Notes under the pieces: model-generated
The model's database searches: none
The model's input: only the letters and a program-made list of their open reading frames with translations
Told to the model about the DNA's origin: nothing
Shown here: positions 10,528-19,969 of the stretch, in pieces
Layout of the letters: each line of letters starts with the position of its first letter
Numbering within the stretch: position 1 is the first letter of the stretch
Position numbers and translations under genes: made by a program
Origin: Tritrichomonas musculus
Lineage: Eukaryota > Parabasalia > Tritrichomonadida > Tritrichomonadidae
Direction: 5' to 3'
Assembly (NCBI GenBank): GCA_039105265.1
Contig: JAPFFF010000010.1
Location: 1,860,001 to 1,924,000, forward strand
Length of the DNA stretch: 64,000 nt

Positions 10528-10779
10528 TTAATTATTATAAGGCATTATCAATGGCATAGACTCCTTTCCGTAAAATCCTTGATTGCGATAATCTTCTCCT
10601 GGCATTAAAAAGTGGGTAGAAATGATCTTTTTATGGTTGTCCAATACATTACCGTGATAAAGGAAGATTTCTGAAGATTTTTCTGGTGAAATTTGATCTT
10701 TAATTTCTTCATTTGCATTTTTTTTGATAGAATCATCTATCATTTCGGGTTCTTCCTGCTTTTTGGTTTCTGTTGACAT
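10528..10779 (-). CDS. Small hypothetical protein, 83 residues
   Basis: The product is not recognised. It starts at ATG and is strongly charged: an acidic, Lys/Glu-rich N-terminal half, then a hydrophobic and aromatic C-terminal half (FLYHGNVLDNHKKI, GEDYRNQGFYGKES). It has no signal peptide or membrane span. Support for a real gene is the balanced, non-repetitive composition in AT-rich DNA and a TCATTTTTTA box 10 bp upstream that also precedes the RRM gene at 16.7 kb. It could still be chance. Confidence 0.5.
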   Translation of the reverse strand: MSTETKKQEEPEMIDDSIKKNANEEIKDQISPEKSSEIFLYHGNVLDNHKKIISTHFLMPGEDYRNQGFYGKESMPLIMPYNN

Positions 10780-10788
10780 CAGCCAAAA

Positions 10789-10798
10789 TAAAAAATGA
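10789..10798 (-). promoter_or_regulatory. Putative initiator box TCATTTTTTA
   Basis: On the - strand TCATTTTTTA lies 10 bp before the start codon of the 83-residue gene. The same 10-mer precedes the RRM gene. Trichomonad promoters are known to use an initiator with a TCA core just upstream of the ATG. The match is suggestive only, because AT-rich DNA yields similar words by chance. Confidence 0.35.
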
Positions 10799-12512
10799 AT
10801 TGATACAGAAAAAATGTCATTTTTTTAAAATTTTTAAAAAGTGTCATTTATCCCATATAAAAAACATGACATAACTCATGAGTTAAGTGTCAACTGATCG
10901 ATTTTGATGTAAACATTTCGATGTTAAAAAAACTCATCAAATATTAAAATTATGAGTGCACCACCTAAGAAAAATTATTGTTTTTTTTTTAAATGAAAAA
11001 AATATATATTTATTCCATAAGAATTCACTTAAAAATTTCGTTAATATTAATAGATTTTTTGGGTAGAAAAAAAGATAAGATCATTTTTATAAATATATTA
11101 TGTATCTGGATTTTTAATCGTTTGGGCCAATTTTTTGAATAAACGGTTTTAAATTTTTAACTCATTTATTTGATTAATTTTGTATTTTTTTTTTTTTTTT
11201 GAGTCTTAAATACTCCATTTTAATTATTCATTACATGACAACCAGATATTTACCATCAAATTGTTATTTTGAGAAATTGTACAAATCAAGAATATATTTC
11301 ATATCTGATATGAAAAAATTAGTCTAAACGATTAAAAATAATGGGTATAACTATAACTAGCTTCACTATTTATATTAAATTAATTAAAATATAACGAAAA
11401 TAATAAAGAAACTATAAATCTTATTCTTGTTTTGACAAATCTACTACTAGAAATCTAGTTAAATTTTAAACAAATATTATATGGCTCGAAATAAATGATA
11501 TAAACTTCAAACATCCAAACTTTAATGATATATTTTAGAGAAACAAAGAGCCAAAAATTGAATGAAAAAATTGTAAACTTCTCAATTTTTCATTTCAATT
11601 CAGCAAATTTCTCAATATATTAGTATTTATTATTAAATATAATAAGTACAAAATGTTTATGAACTAATATTAATAAATATATTTCAATATAATATCAAAA
11701 TATTTAAAAATGATCTATATTTATATCAAGAAATAATAAACGGAAAACTTTCCACCTTTTCTCATAATATAAGGAATTGCATTATTCTTTTGACGTGATT
11801 GGATTTGTTTAAGATCAATGAAAAAACGTATTAAAATAAAACAATAAAATATCAAATCGAGATTATCGATTATCAAGATATCAGATATGAAATGTGATAT
11901 AAAAATGATTGTAAACCTGATATCAATTACCGAGATCTCCAACAGATTTATCTTTTTTTATAATTGGTGTTGGTGATTTTAAAATACTTAAAAATAAATA
12001 ATAGAATGCATTGATGCTTATTTTAAGATTAAAATCAAAAAATACATTCTTTTTTATGAAATATTTGAGATTAAATTACGATCATATATTTATCAAAAAG
12101 CTTAATTGAAAAATCTGATATCAAAAGCTGAGAAAAAAAATTCTCGATCTCGAGAATCAGTGCATATTTATGTATCGATATCAAAAAGTCATTCAATTAT
12201 CGATCTCGAGAATCGGAGAATAACAAGCCTACAAGTGAAATAAAAAAAAAAATGTGTTAGATACATTTCAACATCATTACGGTTTCGAAAAATGCCAGTT
12301 AAGTTTTATAGAGGCACTGAGAAAAATTCTGGAAAATTATAAAATTAAAAAATCTTTTTGAAAATAGAGGTTATTACAAAATTGACCTCTATTTTCAAAA
12401 ATTGACTGAGGTCTGTCTGCTAGCAAATACAATTGTTCGTTATTAAAAAGGTTTTAATAATAATAATAATAATAAAAATGTTTGTTAATTATAATATTCT
12501 TTATTATATCTA
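10799..12512. other. Intergenic with dispersed repeat fragments
   Basis: No gene is supported. Around 11855-11935 there is a segment with CGAGATTATCGAT and ATGAAATGTGATATA that recurs near 63.62 kb and, inverted, near 4.29 kb. GATCTCGAGAATC occurs twice near 12.15 and 12.20 kb, followed by ATAACAAGCCTA, a word also present near 4.40 kb. These look like fragments of an old repeat family. An AAT microsatellite lies near 12455-12475. Confidence 0.5.
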
Positions 12513-14996
12513 TTAATGGTTTACTTCTTCGTTTTGAATTAATTTGAGAAGCATATCTTCAAGCTGTTCAACCGAAAAGTCATATGATTTAACTCCATAT
12601 TCTGACTCTTTTTCTGACAATGATTCCAAAAAATCTGGAACTTTTGAATTAACAGGCATTGAAATAGTATCTTTCCTTTCTTCAGAAAGATGAGATTCAG
12701 GAATGAAAGATTGAGCTAACTCAAGAACAGGACCTGCTGTTCCATCTTCTCTTTCAACTCGTAACAAATAACCGCATTTAAACTCTCGTCTTAATTCTGT
12801 CGAATTTCCGCAGAAAGGAATCTTTCCACCTGCTACAATAAACAATCTTGAAGAAACAGCTTCTGCTTCCTCAAGAGCATGACTTGTCACAATTGTTGTT
12901 GTTTCTTTAAGGTTTGATATCATTTTCCAAATTAACTGACGCGCTTGAACATCAACACCTGCCGTTGGTTCATCCATCAAAACGATTGGTGGATTTCCAA
13001 GGAGAGAAAGGCCAATACAAAGCTTTCTTTTTTGTCCTCCAGAAAGGTCACCTGCTCTGCTATTTAGAACTTGTGTCAATTGCATGTTTGCTGAGAAGTA
13101 ATCTATGCAATCTTCAAGAATATTTTTTCTAACACCTCGAATTGCACCGAAAAGTTCAAAATGTTCACGAACTGAGAGCAAATTAATGATGACATTATCT
13201 TGGAAACAAACACCAAGATAATGTTGAATGTCTTTGAAACGAGTTGTTTCATTTCCTCCAAAAAATTTGATGATTCCAGATGTTGGTTCAATTGCACCTG
13301 CAATAATGTTCATTAATGTGGACTTGCCAGCACCATTAGGACCAATCATCACAATAACTTCACCTACTTTAATATCAAAAGAAACACCTTCAAGTGCAGT
13401 TACATCTTTTGTTTCATGATAAATTTTAGAAAGTTCACTGACTTCAATGAATTGCTCTGATTCAATTGAAACACGAAGATTATTTCTTTTCTTAAATATT
13501 CTTTTCCATGCATTTTTATCAAATATCTCACTCCATTTGATAATTTGTGTTCCGAAAGGTCGTGGATAAGTTGCATTAAAGATGAAGAACAAGATGAAGT
13601 AAATAAAACTATCAATAATGAGCCACATGAAAGGAATCCAAAGTGGACATACGAAACCTTTGTTATTCATGTCATTCCATTTTATATAAACTGTTTTTTG
13701 GACATAAGCTATATATGCCTGCATCATAAACAATTCATAGGCTGAGAATGGTATTATACAAAAGATATTTTGGATTATTGCATTTGACATTTCATTATCC
13801 AATGTTAAAAACGCGTGCAAATACGAGACAAAAATAACAAAGACCGCCATAATAACTGTCAATACTCGTCCATTTGAAGCTTTTTTAATAAATACTGACA
13901 AGAAGAAAATGCACCAAAGTTGCGATATAACAAAAAACATTGATGTAACAAGCAGAAATGTAAAATCACTTCCTTTCAATCCAAACCAATAAGTATAAAT
14001 AATTGAGCTGAAAATGTAGCATACAAGTGATAAAATGAATGGTGTTAAAAAGTTTACAAACCAATATGCTGTCTCAGACATTCCCATCAACAACATCAAC
14101 GCTGAAACATGTGTATCTTTTTCACTCAATATTGCTTCCATGTCTGGCATTGTCGCCAAAACGAATGTAAAGCTTGCAATGAAACCCAAAGCCAAACAAA
14201 TTTGAGGATATCTAACAGTAATTTTTGGACGATCAAATTGCTTCAATGATATATTTAAATTGGGTGGCACTATCGTTGGAATGAAATTATTATCTATTTG
14301 AATCGAATAAGTTTCGTTTACAATTGAGTCACCAAAATCTTTTGATTTTTTCTCAAATGCTAATTTTGCAGCTGCTTGTTCCAATTCCAAATAAAAATCT
14401 AAATCTGGCGAAATAAAACTCATTGATTGCATATAAACTTCAAAAATTGGATTTTCATAACAATCTGTATCATTCCAATTCTCCCAGCTGAAAGCAACAC
14501 CATTTGAATCTGATTCATATATCTTATCTTCCATTTCTTTGTATGTATCAAAGTATTGAATCTCTCTTTTTGGAAGAGTAATGTTATACTGAGGCAAGTC
14601 AATTCCACTTATCATGAAATTAAGTCTTGGCATATTCATAAGAAGTTCTTTCATTTTATCATTGTTTGGTTTTGCTAGTATTTTAGAATCATCATTCATT
14701 GAAAAGAATACGAAGAGCGATTGAGAGAAAAAGTTTCCAAAATATTCAATTTCAGCATCTTTGATTTCAGGAAAATTATCAGTTGCGAAAAGGTAAATAG
14801 GAAACATGGCCAAACATAATAAAAGCGCAATTATTACTTCTATAATTGAAACAACATGACGTATTTTTATTAAAAATTGTTTTTTGAATAATGCTCTCAC
14901 TTGAACCCAAAAGGATGGATTTAGATCATTCCAAGAACCAAGGGGACATGAGTTTTCCTCATCAAATTCTACTTCACTTGATATTTTACTTTTCAT
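12513..14996 (-). CDS. ABC transporter, subfamily A-like half transporter
   Basis: 827 residues with one membrane domain followed by one nucleotide-binding domain. The first span (about residues 48-70, VVSIIEVIIALLLCLAMFPI) is followed by a roughly 200-residue extracytoplasmic region. Five to six more spans run to about residue 490. The ATPase domain (about 525-740) has Walker A GPNGAGKST, signature LSGGQKRKL, Walker B IVLMDEP and the switch His in IVTSHALEEAEA. This order and the large first loop are typical of ABCA proteins, which move lipids or sterols across membranes; full-length ABCA proteins have two such halves, so this one probably dimerises. Substrate and membrane are unknown. A perfect inverted repeat lies 33-122 bp upstream of the start. 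Confidence 0.9.
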   Translation of the reverse strand: MKSKISSEVEFDEENSCPLGSWNDLNPSFWVQVRALFKKQFLIKIRHVVSIIEVIIALLLCLAMFPIYLFATDNFPEIKDAEIEYFGNFFSQSLFVFFSMNDDSKILAKPNNDKMKELLMNMPRLNFMISGIDLPQYNITLPKREIQYFDTYKEMEDKIYESDSNGVAFSWENWNDTDCYENPIFEVYMQSMSFISPDLDFYLELEQAAAKLAFEKKSKDFGDSIVNETYSIQIDNNFIPTIVPPNLNISLKQFDRPKITVRYPQICLALGFIASFTFVLATMPDMEAILSEKDTHVSALMLLMGMSETAYWFVNFLTPFILSLVCYIFSSIIYTYWFGLKGSDFTFLLVTSMFFVISQLWCIFFLSVFIKKASNGRVLTVIMAVFVIFVSYLHAFLTLDNEMSNAIIQNIFCIIPFSAYELFMMQAYIAYVQKTVYIKWNDMNNKGFVCPLWIPFMWLIIDSFIYFILFFIFNATYPRPFGTQIIKWSEIFDKNAWKRIFKKRNNLRVSIESEQFIEVSELSKIYHETKDVTALEGVSFDIKVGEVIVMIGPNGAGKSTLMNIIAGAIEPTSGIIKFFGGNETTRFKDIQHYLGVCFQDNVIINLLSVREHFELFGAIRGVRKNILEDCIDYFSANMQLTQVLNSRAGDLSGGQKRKLCIGLSLLGNPPIVLMDEPTAGVDVQARQLIWKMISNLKETTTIVTSHALEEAEAVSSRLFIVAGGKIPFCGNSTELRREFKCGYLLRVEREDGTAGPVLELAQSFIPESHLSEERKDTISMPVNSKVPDFLESLSEKESEYGVKSYDFSVEQLEDMLLKLIQNEEVNH

Positions 14997-14998
14997 TT

Positions 14999-15007
14999 TA
15001 TAAATGA
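14999..15007 (-). promoter_or_regulatory. Putative initiator box TCATTTATA
   Basis: On the - strand TCATTTATA sits 3 bp before the ABC transporter start codon. It resembles the TCATTTTTTA boxes upstream of two other genes in the window. The position is very close for an initiator, so this is a weak call. Confidence 0.25.
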
Positions 15008-15028
15008 TATATATATTTTTTTTCAGAG

Positions 15029-15118
15029 AAACTTCGGTATAAAATATAAATGATAAATAAAAAAAAAAAAATTTTCCTAAAATTCAATTTCATAAAATTC
15101 AATTTTATACCGAAGTTT
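15029..15118. repeat. 17-bp perfect inverted repeat upstream of the ABC gene
   Basis: AAACTTCGGTATAAAAT at 15029-15045 is exactly inverted at 15102-15118, with 56 bp between. It may be a regulatory hairpin, a protein-binding pair or the ends of a tiny MITE; no clear target duplication was seen. Confidence 0.75.
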
Positions 15119-15881
15119 TAACTTTTGAATGAATTATAAATAAAAGAAAATTTAAACATATATATTTATTATTATTTAAATAAAGATAATAGGCTTAAAT
15201 ATTTTTTTTTTATGAATATATATTCATGAATATATATTTTTAATGCGTAAAATTTGAATATAACTTTTCAATAACGGTGAATAATTGAATAGGCTACGTA
15301 TGTTATGCAATTTTTTAAATGATACCGTTATTTAAACTTTTCATAGGGTGCTTGCTCTATTTTTGCCCATCTCAATTTTTCGGATGTCTTTAATTTTTAA
15401 TTATTTTTCATCTAAATTATATTCAATTTTCAGAGAGACAAACGAATGAAATAATACGGCCAAATTAAAATTGAAAATATAAAATTTTATATAAATCATT
15501 ACTTTTTTTGAAGTAATATAACCTCATTGAATCTACATTATATTTTTAAATCAAACATGAAATTACTTAAAAATTTATTAGAACAAACATTTAATCGACT
15601 TATAATAATATATCTTTTTATAAAAAAATTTTCTTATTGATCAATAAAAATATATAAAATATTTTTTCTAATTTTTTTTTTTAATACTTGTAATGCACAT
15701 AAAATTATGATTGTTCCCCATTATTCATCACATAATTCTTAGTTTTTTTTTCAATATGTTGAAAAATTTTAAACTTATTATATATAATTTGAATTATATT
15801 TAAAAACATGAAAAATAAGCATTTAATATATATAAAAGCAATCATCATTAAATAAAACGTTTCAAAAAATATATTAAATAA
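15119..15881. other. Intergenic, no gene seen
   Basis: AT-rich sequence with a short AT palindrome near 15.22 kb and no supported gene. Confidence 0.5.
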
Positions 15882-15985
15882 TTAAAAAAGTTTTCCATCA
15901 AATATGATACAATTTGTATTATTTTAATCTTCAGATGTTAATTTCATTTTAATAAATCTAAAAGTATTATTATGATTTTTTCTAA
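15882..15985 (-). pseudogene. Relic of a discoidin-domain gene tail
   Basis: The - strand here reads FRFIKMKLTSED, then a stop, NNTNC, and finally FDGKLF followed by a stop. The C-terminus of the BTB/discoidin protein at 24.8-26.1 kb reads FKFIRMRLTSENWSN, TNCLDINCIDF, YGKLF. The shared residues in order and the shared final stop show homology. The relic has an in-frame stop and a small deletion and lacks the rest of the gene, so it is a decayed paralogue fragment. Confidence 0.7.
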
Positions 15986-16191
15986 AAAAATGATAATATT
16001 ATATATTAATAATACAAACTAAAAAGGAACCTGCTGATATTAGAACCTACAAAGTCACTTATAATAAATAAAAAATCCGAAGCATATGAATGAAAGTAAA
16101 TATTTAAAACATTATATAAAGTCCTCATTTTTTTCCCAAAGCAAAGAAGTCACGCCAAAAAGAGCTAAAAGATATAATAAAATATAGTTTA

Positions 16192-16734
16192 TTAATTTGT
16201 TTCATCAAAATCTCTCCTGGCAATTGACAAGTGAGATTCTTCTCCTTTAAGTGAAAATGTTTTCTTTTCTTCAATTGCCTTGTTTCTCTTTTCTGTTGAT
16301 TCAAATTTCACAAAGGCATAACCTCCACGAAATCCATTTGCATCTTCAAAAACAACAAGGGCATCTGTAGCGTTGTAATCTTTAAATTCATTCAAGATAT
16401 CTTCTTCTTTTGTCCCTTGAGGAATTCCAGAAATAAACGCTGTGTCATTTTTCCTTTCGTATTTTTTACGTGCTTGACTGACAGACAGTGTTCTTCCGTC
16501 TATCTTTATGTTTTTATCGTTGATTGCTTTCTCAACTGATTCTGGCTCTTCAAACTCAACAAATCCTTTTCCACGTGAGAACTCAAGTCCATAAATTTTG
16601 TCGTGAAGGATTCTGCATGCTGTAATTTTCCCGAATTTTTCGAAAGCTTTGCCCAAATTTTCTGCTGTTGTTTTAAAATTAATATTCTGTACATAGACCG
16701 TTCTTGGATCTAAAACTCCATTATTTGCAGACAT
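16192..16734 (-). CDS. RNA-binding protein with two RRM domains
   Basis: 180 residues, almost entirely two RNA recognition motifs. RRM1 (about 12-88) has RNP2-like VYVQNI and RNP1-like RGKGFVEF. RRM2 (about 96-175) has AFISGI and GGYAFVKF. The aromatic residues that stack on RNA bases are mostly kept in RNP1. Such compact two-RRM proteins bind pre-mRNA or mRNA in splicing, transport or stability; which one applies here cannot be said. The start is the only ATG before RRM1. A TCATTTTTTA box lies 19-28 bp upstream. Confidence 0.88.
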   Translation of the reverse strand: MSANNGVLDPRTVYVQNINFKTTAENLGKAFEKFGKITACRILHDKIYGLEFSRGKGFVEFEEPESVEKAINDKNIKIDGRTLSVSQARKKYERKNDTAFISGIPQGTKEEDILNEFKDYNATDALVVFEDANGFRGGYAFVKFESTEKRNKAIEEKKTFSLKGEESHLSIARRDFDETN

Positions 16735-16752
16735 TATTTTGTTATTTATATA

Positions 16753-16762
16753 TAAAAAATGA
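16753..16762 (-). promoter_or_regulatory. Putative initiator box TCATTTTTTA
   Basis: The 10-mer on the - strand is identical to the one upstream of the 83-residue gene and at a comparable distance from the ATG. It fits the TCA-core initiator known from trichomonads, with the low-complexity caveat. Confidence 0.4.
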
Positions 16763-17469
16763 TATGAAAATTTGTTTAGATTCGAATTTTAAATAAAAAT
16801 TCAAATAATTTAATTCATCAATTTAAATTTCAATTGTCGAAATTATTTATATTTTCTTTCAAATTTTTCAATAGTCAAAAATAATTATTCAATCAAAATT
16901 CTGACAAATGATTAAAAACTTAGAATATAACTTTGAATAGTTGTATTTTTCTATAAAAATTAAAGCATACAATCTATTCATTTTCACATTTAAAATCGCC
17001 AATATTGATGATGTACAGCGGTTTAGGAAATAAATTTTTTTTCGGAAATAAAATAGCAAAATTTGAATGGTTTACAAAGCCGATCAATTTTGTATTCAAA
17101 TAAAATTTTTTTTAGGAATATTATTAGTAACGATCATTTTGTATTCAATTCTCTAAATGTTTTTAAAGTTCAGATATGATATTTCCCTGCATAAGAAAAA
17201 AAAAATTTCAAAAAAAATCTTGTTTCAAATGAATGTATATCGATATTTCAGATTGTGAAAGAAGAATGAAGTCTTTACATCAATTTTTTAGAAAACTACA
17301 AAATATTTATACAATATTTCATCTCTGAAGTTTGATCATATTTTCATGTTGATGTGATGATAAAACATTTTTCATCATTATATCTGATTATTTTTCCAAG
17401 CAAATGAGAGCAGTTCTAGATTTTTTTTTTAAATTTAATACTAATATTACCTATTTTAAAAAACAGATA
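16763..17469. other. Intergenic, no gene seen
   Basis: About 700 bp of AT-rich sequence without a supported gene, ending at the TA target of the mariner-like element. Confidence 0.5.
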
Positions 17470-17694
17470 CAGTAGTGAATTTAATATGGTAACGGTATTT
17501 TTTATGGTAACTCTTTTTTTAGTAAAAAAATTTTAAAAATATAAATTTCAATTTTTCTCGATATATGTGATATTTATTTAAAAACAAAGTATATCAATAT
17601 ATTCAGCAATATACATATAATATGAAACACAAATGAATTGATGCATAGCATTTAAAAAGAAAATTTTTTTCAACATTGAAAAGAAAAAAATAAT
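17470..17694 (+). repeat. Left terminal inverted repeat
   Basis: About 224 bp that pairs with 18983-19206. By eye the differences are a single base near AATATATTC/AAGCAA and small changes near the A/T runs. Confidence 0.8.
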
Positions 17695-18194
17695 TCTATT
17701 TGTTCTCGTTTTTATTGAAAAGTTTTATCTTAATTTTATTTTGAAAATAATCTTTGCCTATATTTATATTTGTTTTATTATAAAGGTTTCATTCCTTTGA
17801 TTTATATAATGAAAATTTCCTTAATTTACTATAACTGAAGTGACCGTTTAAAATAGTATCATAAAAAGAGTGGAAAATTTTTTTACCTAAATGATTTTTT
17901 GAAAAATCTTTTGATGATTACTTATTTATATTTTAATATATAAATAAATTTTAGACAGATTCTTAAAATTGCTTCTGAAGATTATAGTGAAAAATCAAAT
18001 TTGCTGATTTATGTATTTTTTCAATTTTATTATCTTGATAACTAATGATATTTTTGCAATTAACTCGTAAAAATACTAAATGTATGTATATAAAAGAGCA
18101 TTTTATATAATTTAATCAATCAGAGCAATCTCAAGTAATATTGTATGAACAAAAGCAGGATTAAATGCAAAACAATATAAAATTTTAAACGATC

Positions 18195-18225
<31 letters not shown>

Positions 18226-18982
18226 TATTTTGAAATAATAATCAAATAATCCATTTCAATTTAATTTGTCTTGTAGTATTAACTATTGTATAATAGATAG
18301 ATTTACATATTTCTTTTATTTATTTGAGGAATTAAAAAAATGTAATTATATTATAATCAGAAATCACCCAAAGACCTCTCAAATAAAAATCCATTTTATA
18401 TCATTATTATCATATATTATGCATAATATATTGGATAAAAGTTGATTTGAAATATAATTATTGAAGTTATAAATGATTTTGATTAAAATAATAAAATTTT
18501 CAAAATTTTTACTCAAATTTCAACTTTGTTAGCTTACTATCCAAATATTTCATTTTTGGTTCATAAGTTGAAAAATACTCCTTGTTAGATACTATTTTAA
18601 ATATATGAAACATAAGAATTATTTTCATAGATCTAGAAATAATGATATTTTTTAATCAAAAACAAACTAATTTTCTTTGAAGCATCTTTTGGTTTCTTAT
18701 GGCATATCAATTTAAATAGATTCAATATATAGGTACATCTATACAAATTATATATATATGTAAAGTTTTTATTGGGAAAAAATAAAAGGTTGATAAATAT
18801 CGTTTCTACTAACATAAATATGAAATGAAAATTTTCAATTTTTTTTAGAAAATTAATATTTTTGAAGCTATAATTTAGATTAAAAGAAAAATAATAGGCA
18901 GGTATTAAACATTATATCTATTATAAATTAAATAAATAAATAAATTTGCAAAAACTCTGGTAGAGCTGGAAAAAATTGGAAT

Positions 18983-19206
18983 TTATTTTTTTCTTTTCAA
19001 TGTTGAAAAAAATTTTCTTTTTAAATGCTATGCATCAATTCATTTGTGTTTCATATTATATGTATATTGCTTAATATATTGATATACTTTGTTTTTAAAT
19101 AAATATCACATATATCGAGAAAAATTGAAATTTATATTTTTAAAATTTTTTACTAAAAAAAAGTGTTACCATAAAAAATACCGTTACCATATTAAATTCA
19201 CTACTG
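18983..19206 (-). repeat. Right terminal inverted repeat
   Basis: Inverted partner of 17470-17694, ending in ATTCACTACTG followed by the flanking TA. Confidence 0.8.
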
Positions 19207-19257
19207 TATATTACACTTTCATATTTGAACATTTTATAATTTATTATTATGCTTGTA

Positions 19258-19900
19258 TATATATAGACTACCGAAAAACCAGCTCCCAACCGCTATTAAC
19301 CTGTCCCCACTTAACTTTTCCTCAGAAAATTTGAATGACTAAGATTTTATATATAAAAATAATTTTGAACACATAAGCAGTCCCCAGTTTTTTCAATTTG
19401 AAAAGTTAATTGACCATAAGACAGTCAAAATTTTTCTTTTTTGATACTCGATCTCCATATCTGTACAACAAAAACCTCTCAGGTAAGTGTCGTGTCATTA
19501 TAATATAAGATGTTCCTCAAATACTCTATTATATAATATTAAAATAGTTGAATTTCCATCTTATATATAAAAAATTACAAAACCACTTAATATTGCATTA
19601 TTTACAAATTAATAAACAAACATACTTTATTATTGAGTATTTAAAAGTTTAATACCGAAAATATATAAAAATATTGGAAAAATATCTAATTCATTTTTAT
19701 ATAGATTAATATTAATTTTTTTCTCTCTTAATGCATAAAAACAAAATAATATTATCTTTTATATTTATATATATGTTGAATCTAAGTATTTTTTGCAAAA
19801 TACAAATTGTTTTCCGCTGAAAAAATGATTACTTTACACAAAAGTGAAGTGGGGACTTGTATAAAGCGGTTTGGGGCTACTTTGACGCATGTCTATATAT
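19258..19900. mobile_element. Degenerate inverted-repeat element, about 640 bp
   Basis: The left end reads TATAGAC, then CCCAACCGCT, GTCCCCACTT and ACTTTTC. The right end, on the other strand, reads TATAGAC, CCCAAACCGCT, GTCCCCACTT and ACTTTTG in the same order over about 65 bp. The spacing is conserved, so these are diverged terminal inverted repeats. Flanking TA-rich sequence hides any target duplication. It lies next to the mariner-like element and may be an older insertion of a related type. Confidence 0.6.
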
Positions 19901-19969
19901 TCAACAACAACAACAACAACAAAAAAAAAATATTCAACATTATCGTTAAATAGCCATATTTTATTAATG

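Larger units (their letters stand above)
17470..19206. mobile_element. Mariner-like non-autonomous element with about 224-bp TIRs
   Basis: The left arm (17470-17694) and the right arm (18983-19206) are inverted copies, about 98% identical by eye, ending in CAGTAGTGAATTTAATATGG. TA dinucleotides flank it at 17468-17469 and 19207-19208. Terminal CAGT and TA duplication are the signature of Tc1/mariner elements, a superfamily known in Trichomonas. The roughly 1.29-kb interior has no open frame longer than about 60 codons and no transposase motif, and holds a run of 29 A at 18195-18223. It is a deletion or MITE-type derivative. The few mismatches between arms suggest a fairly young insertion. Confidence 0.8.

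Noticed and set aside
19089-19334. 81-codon frame starting in the right arm of the mariner-like element
   Set aside because: It crosses the element end and contains no motif.
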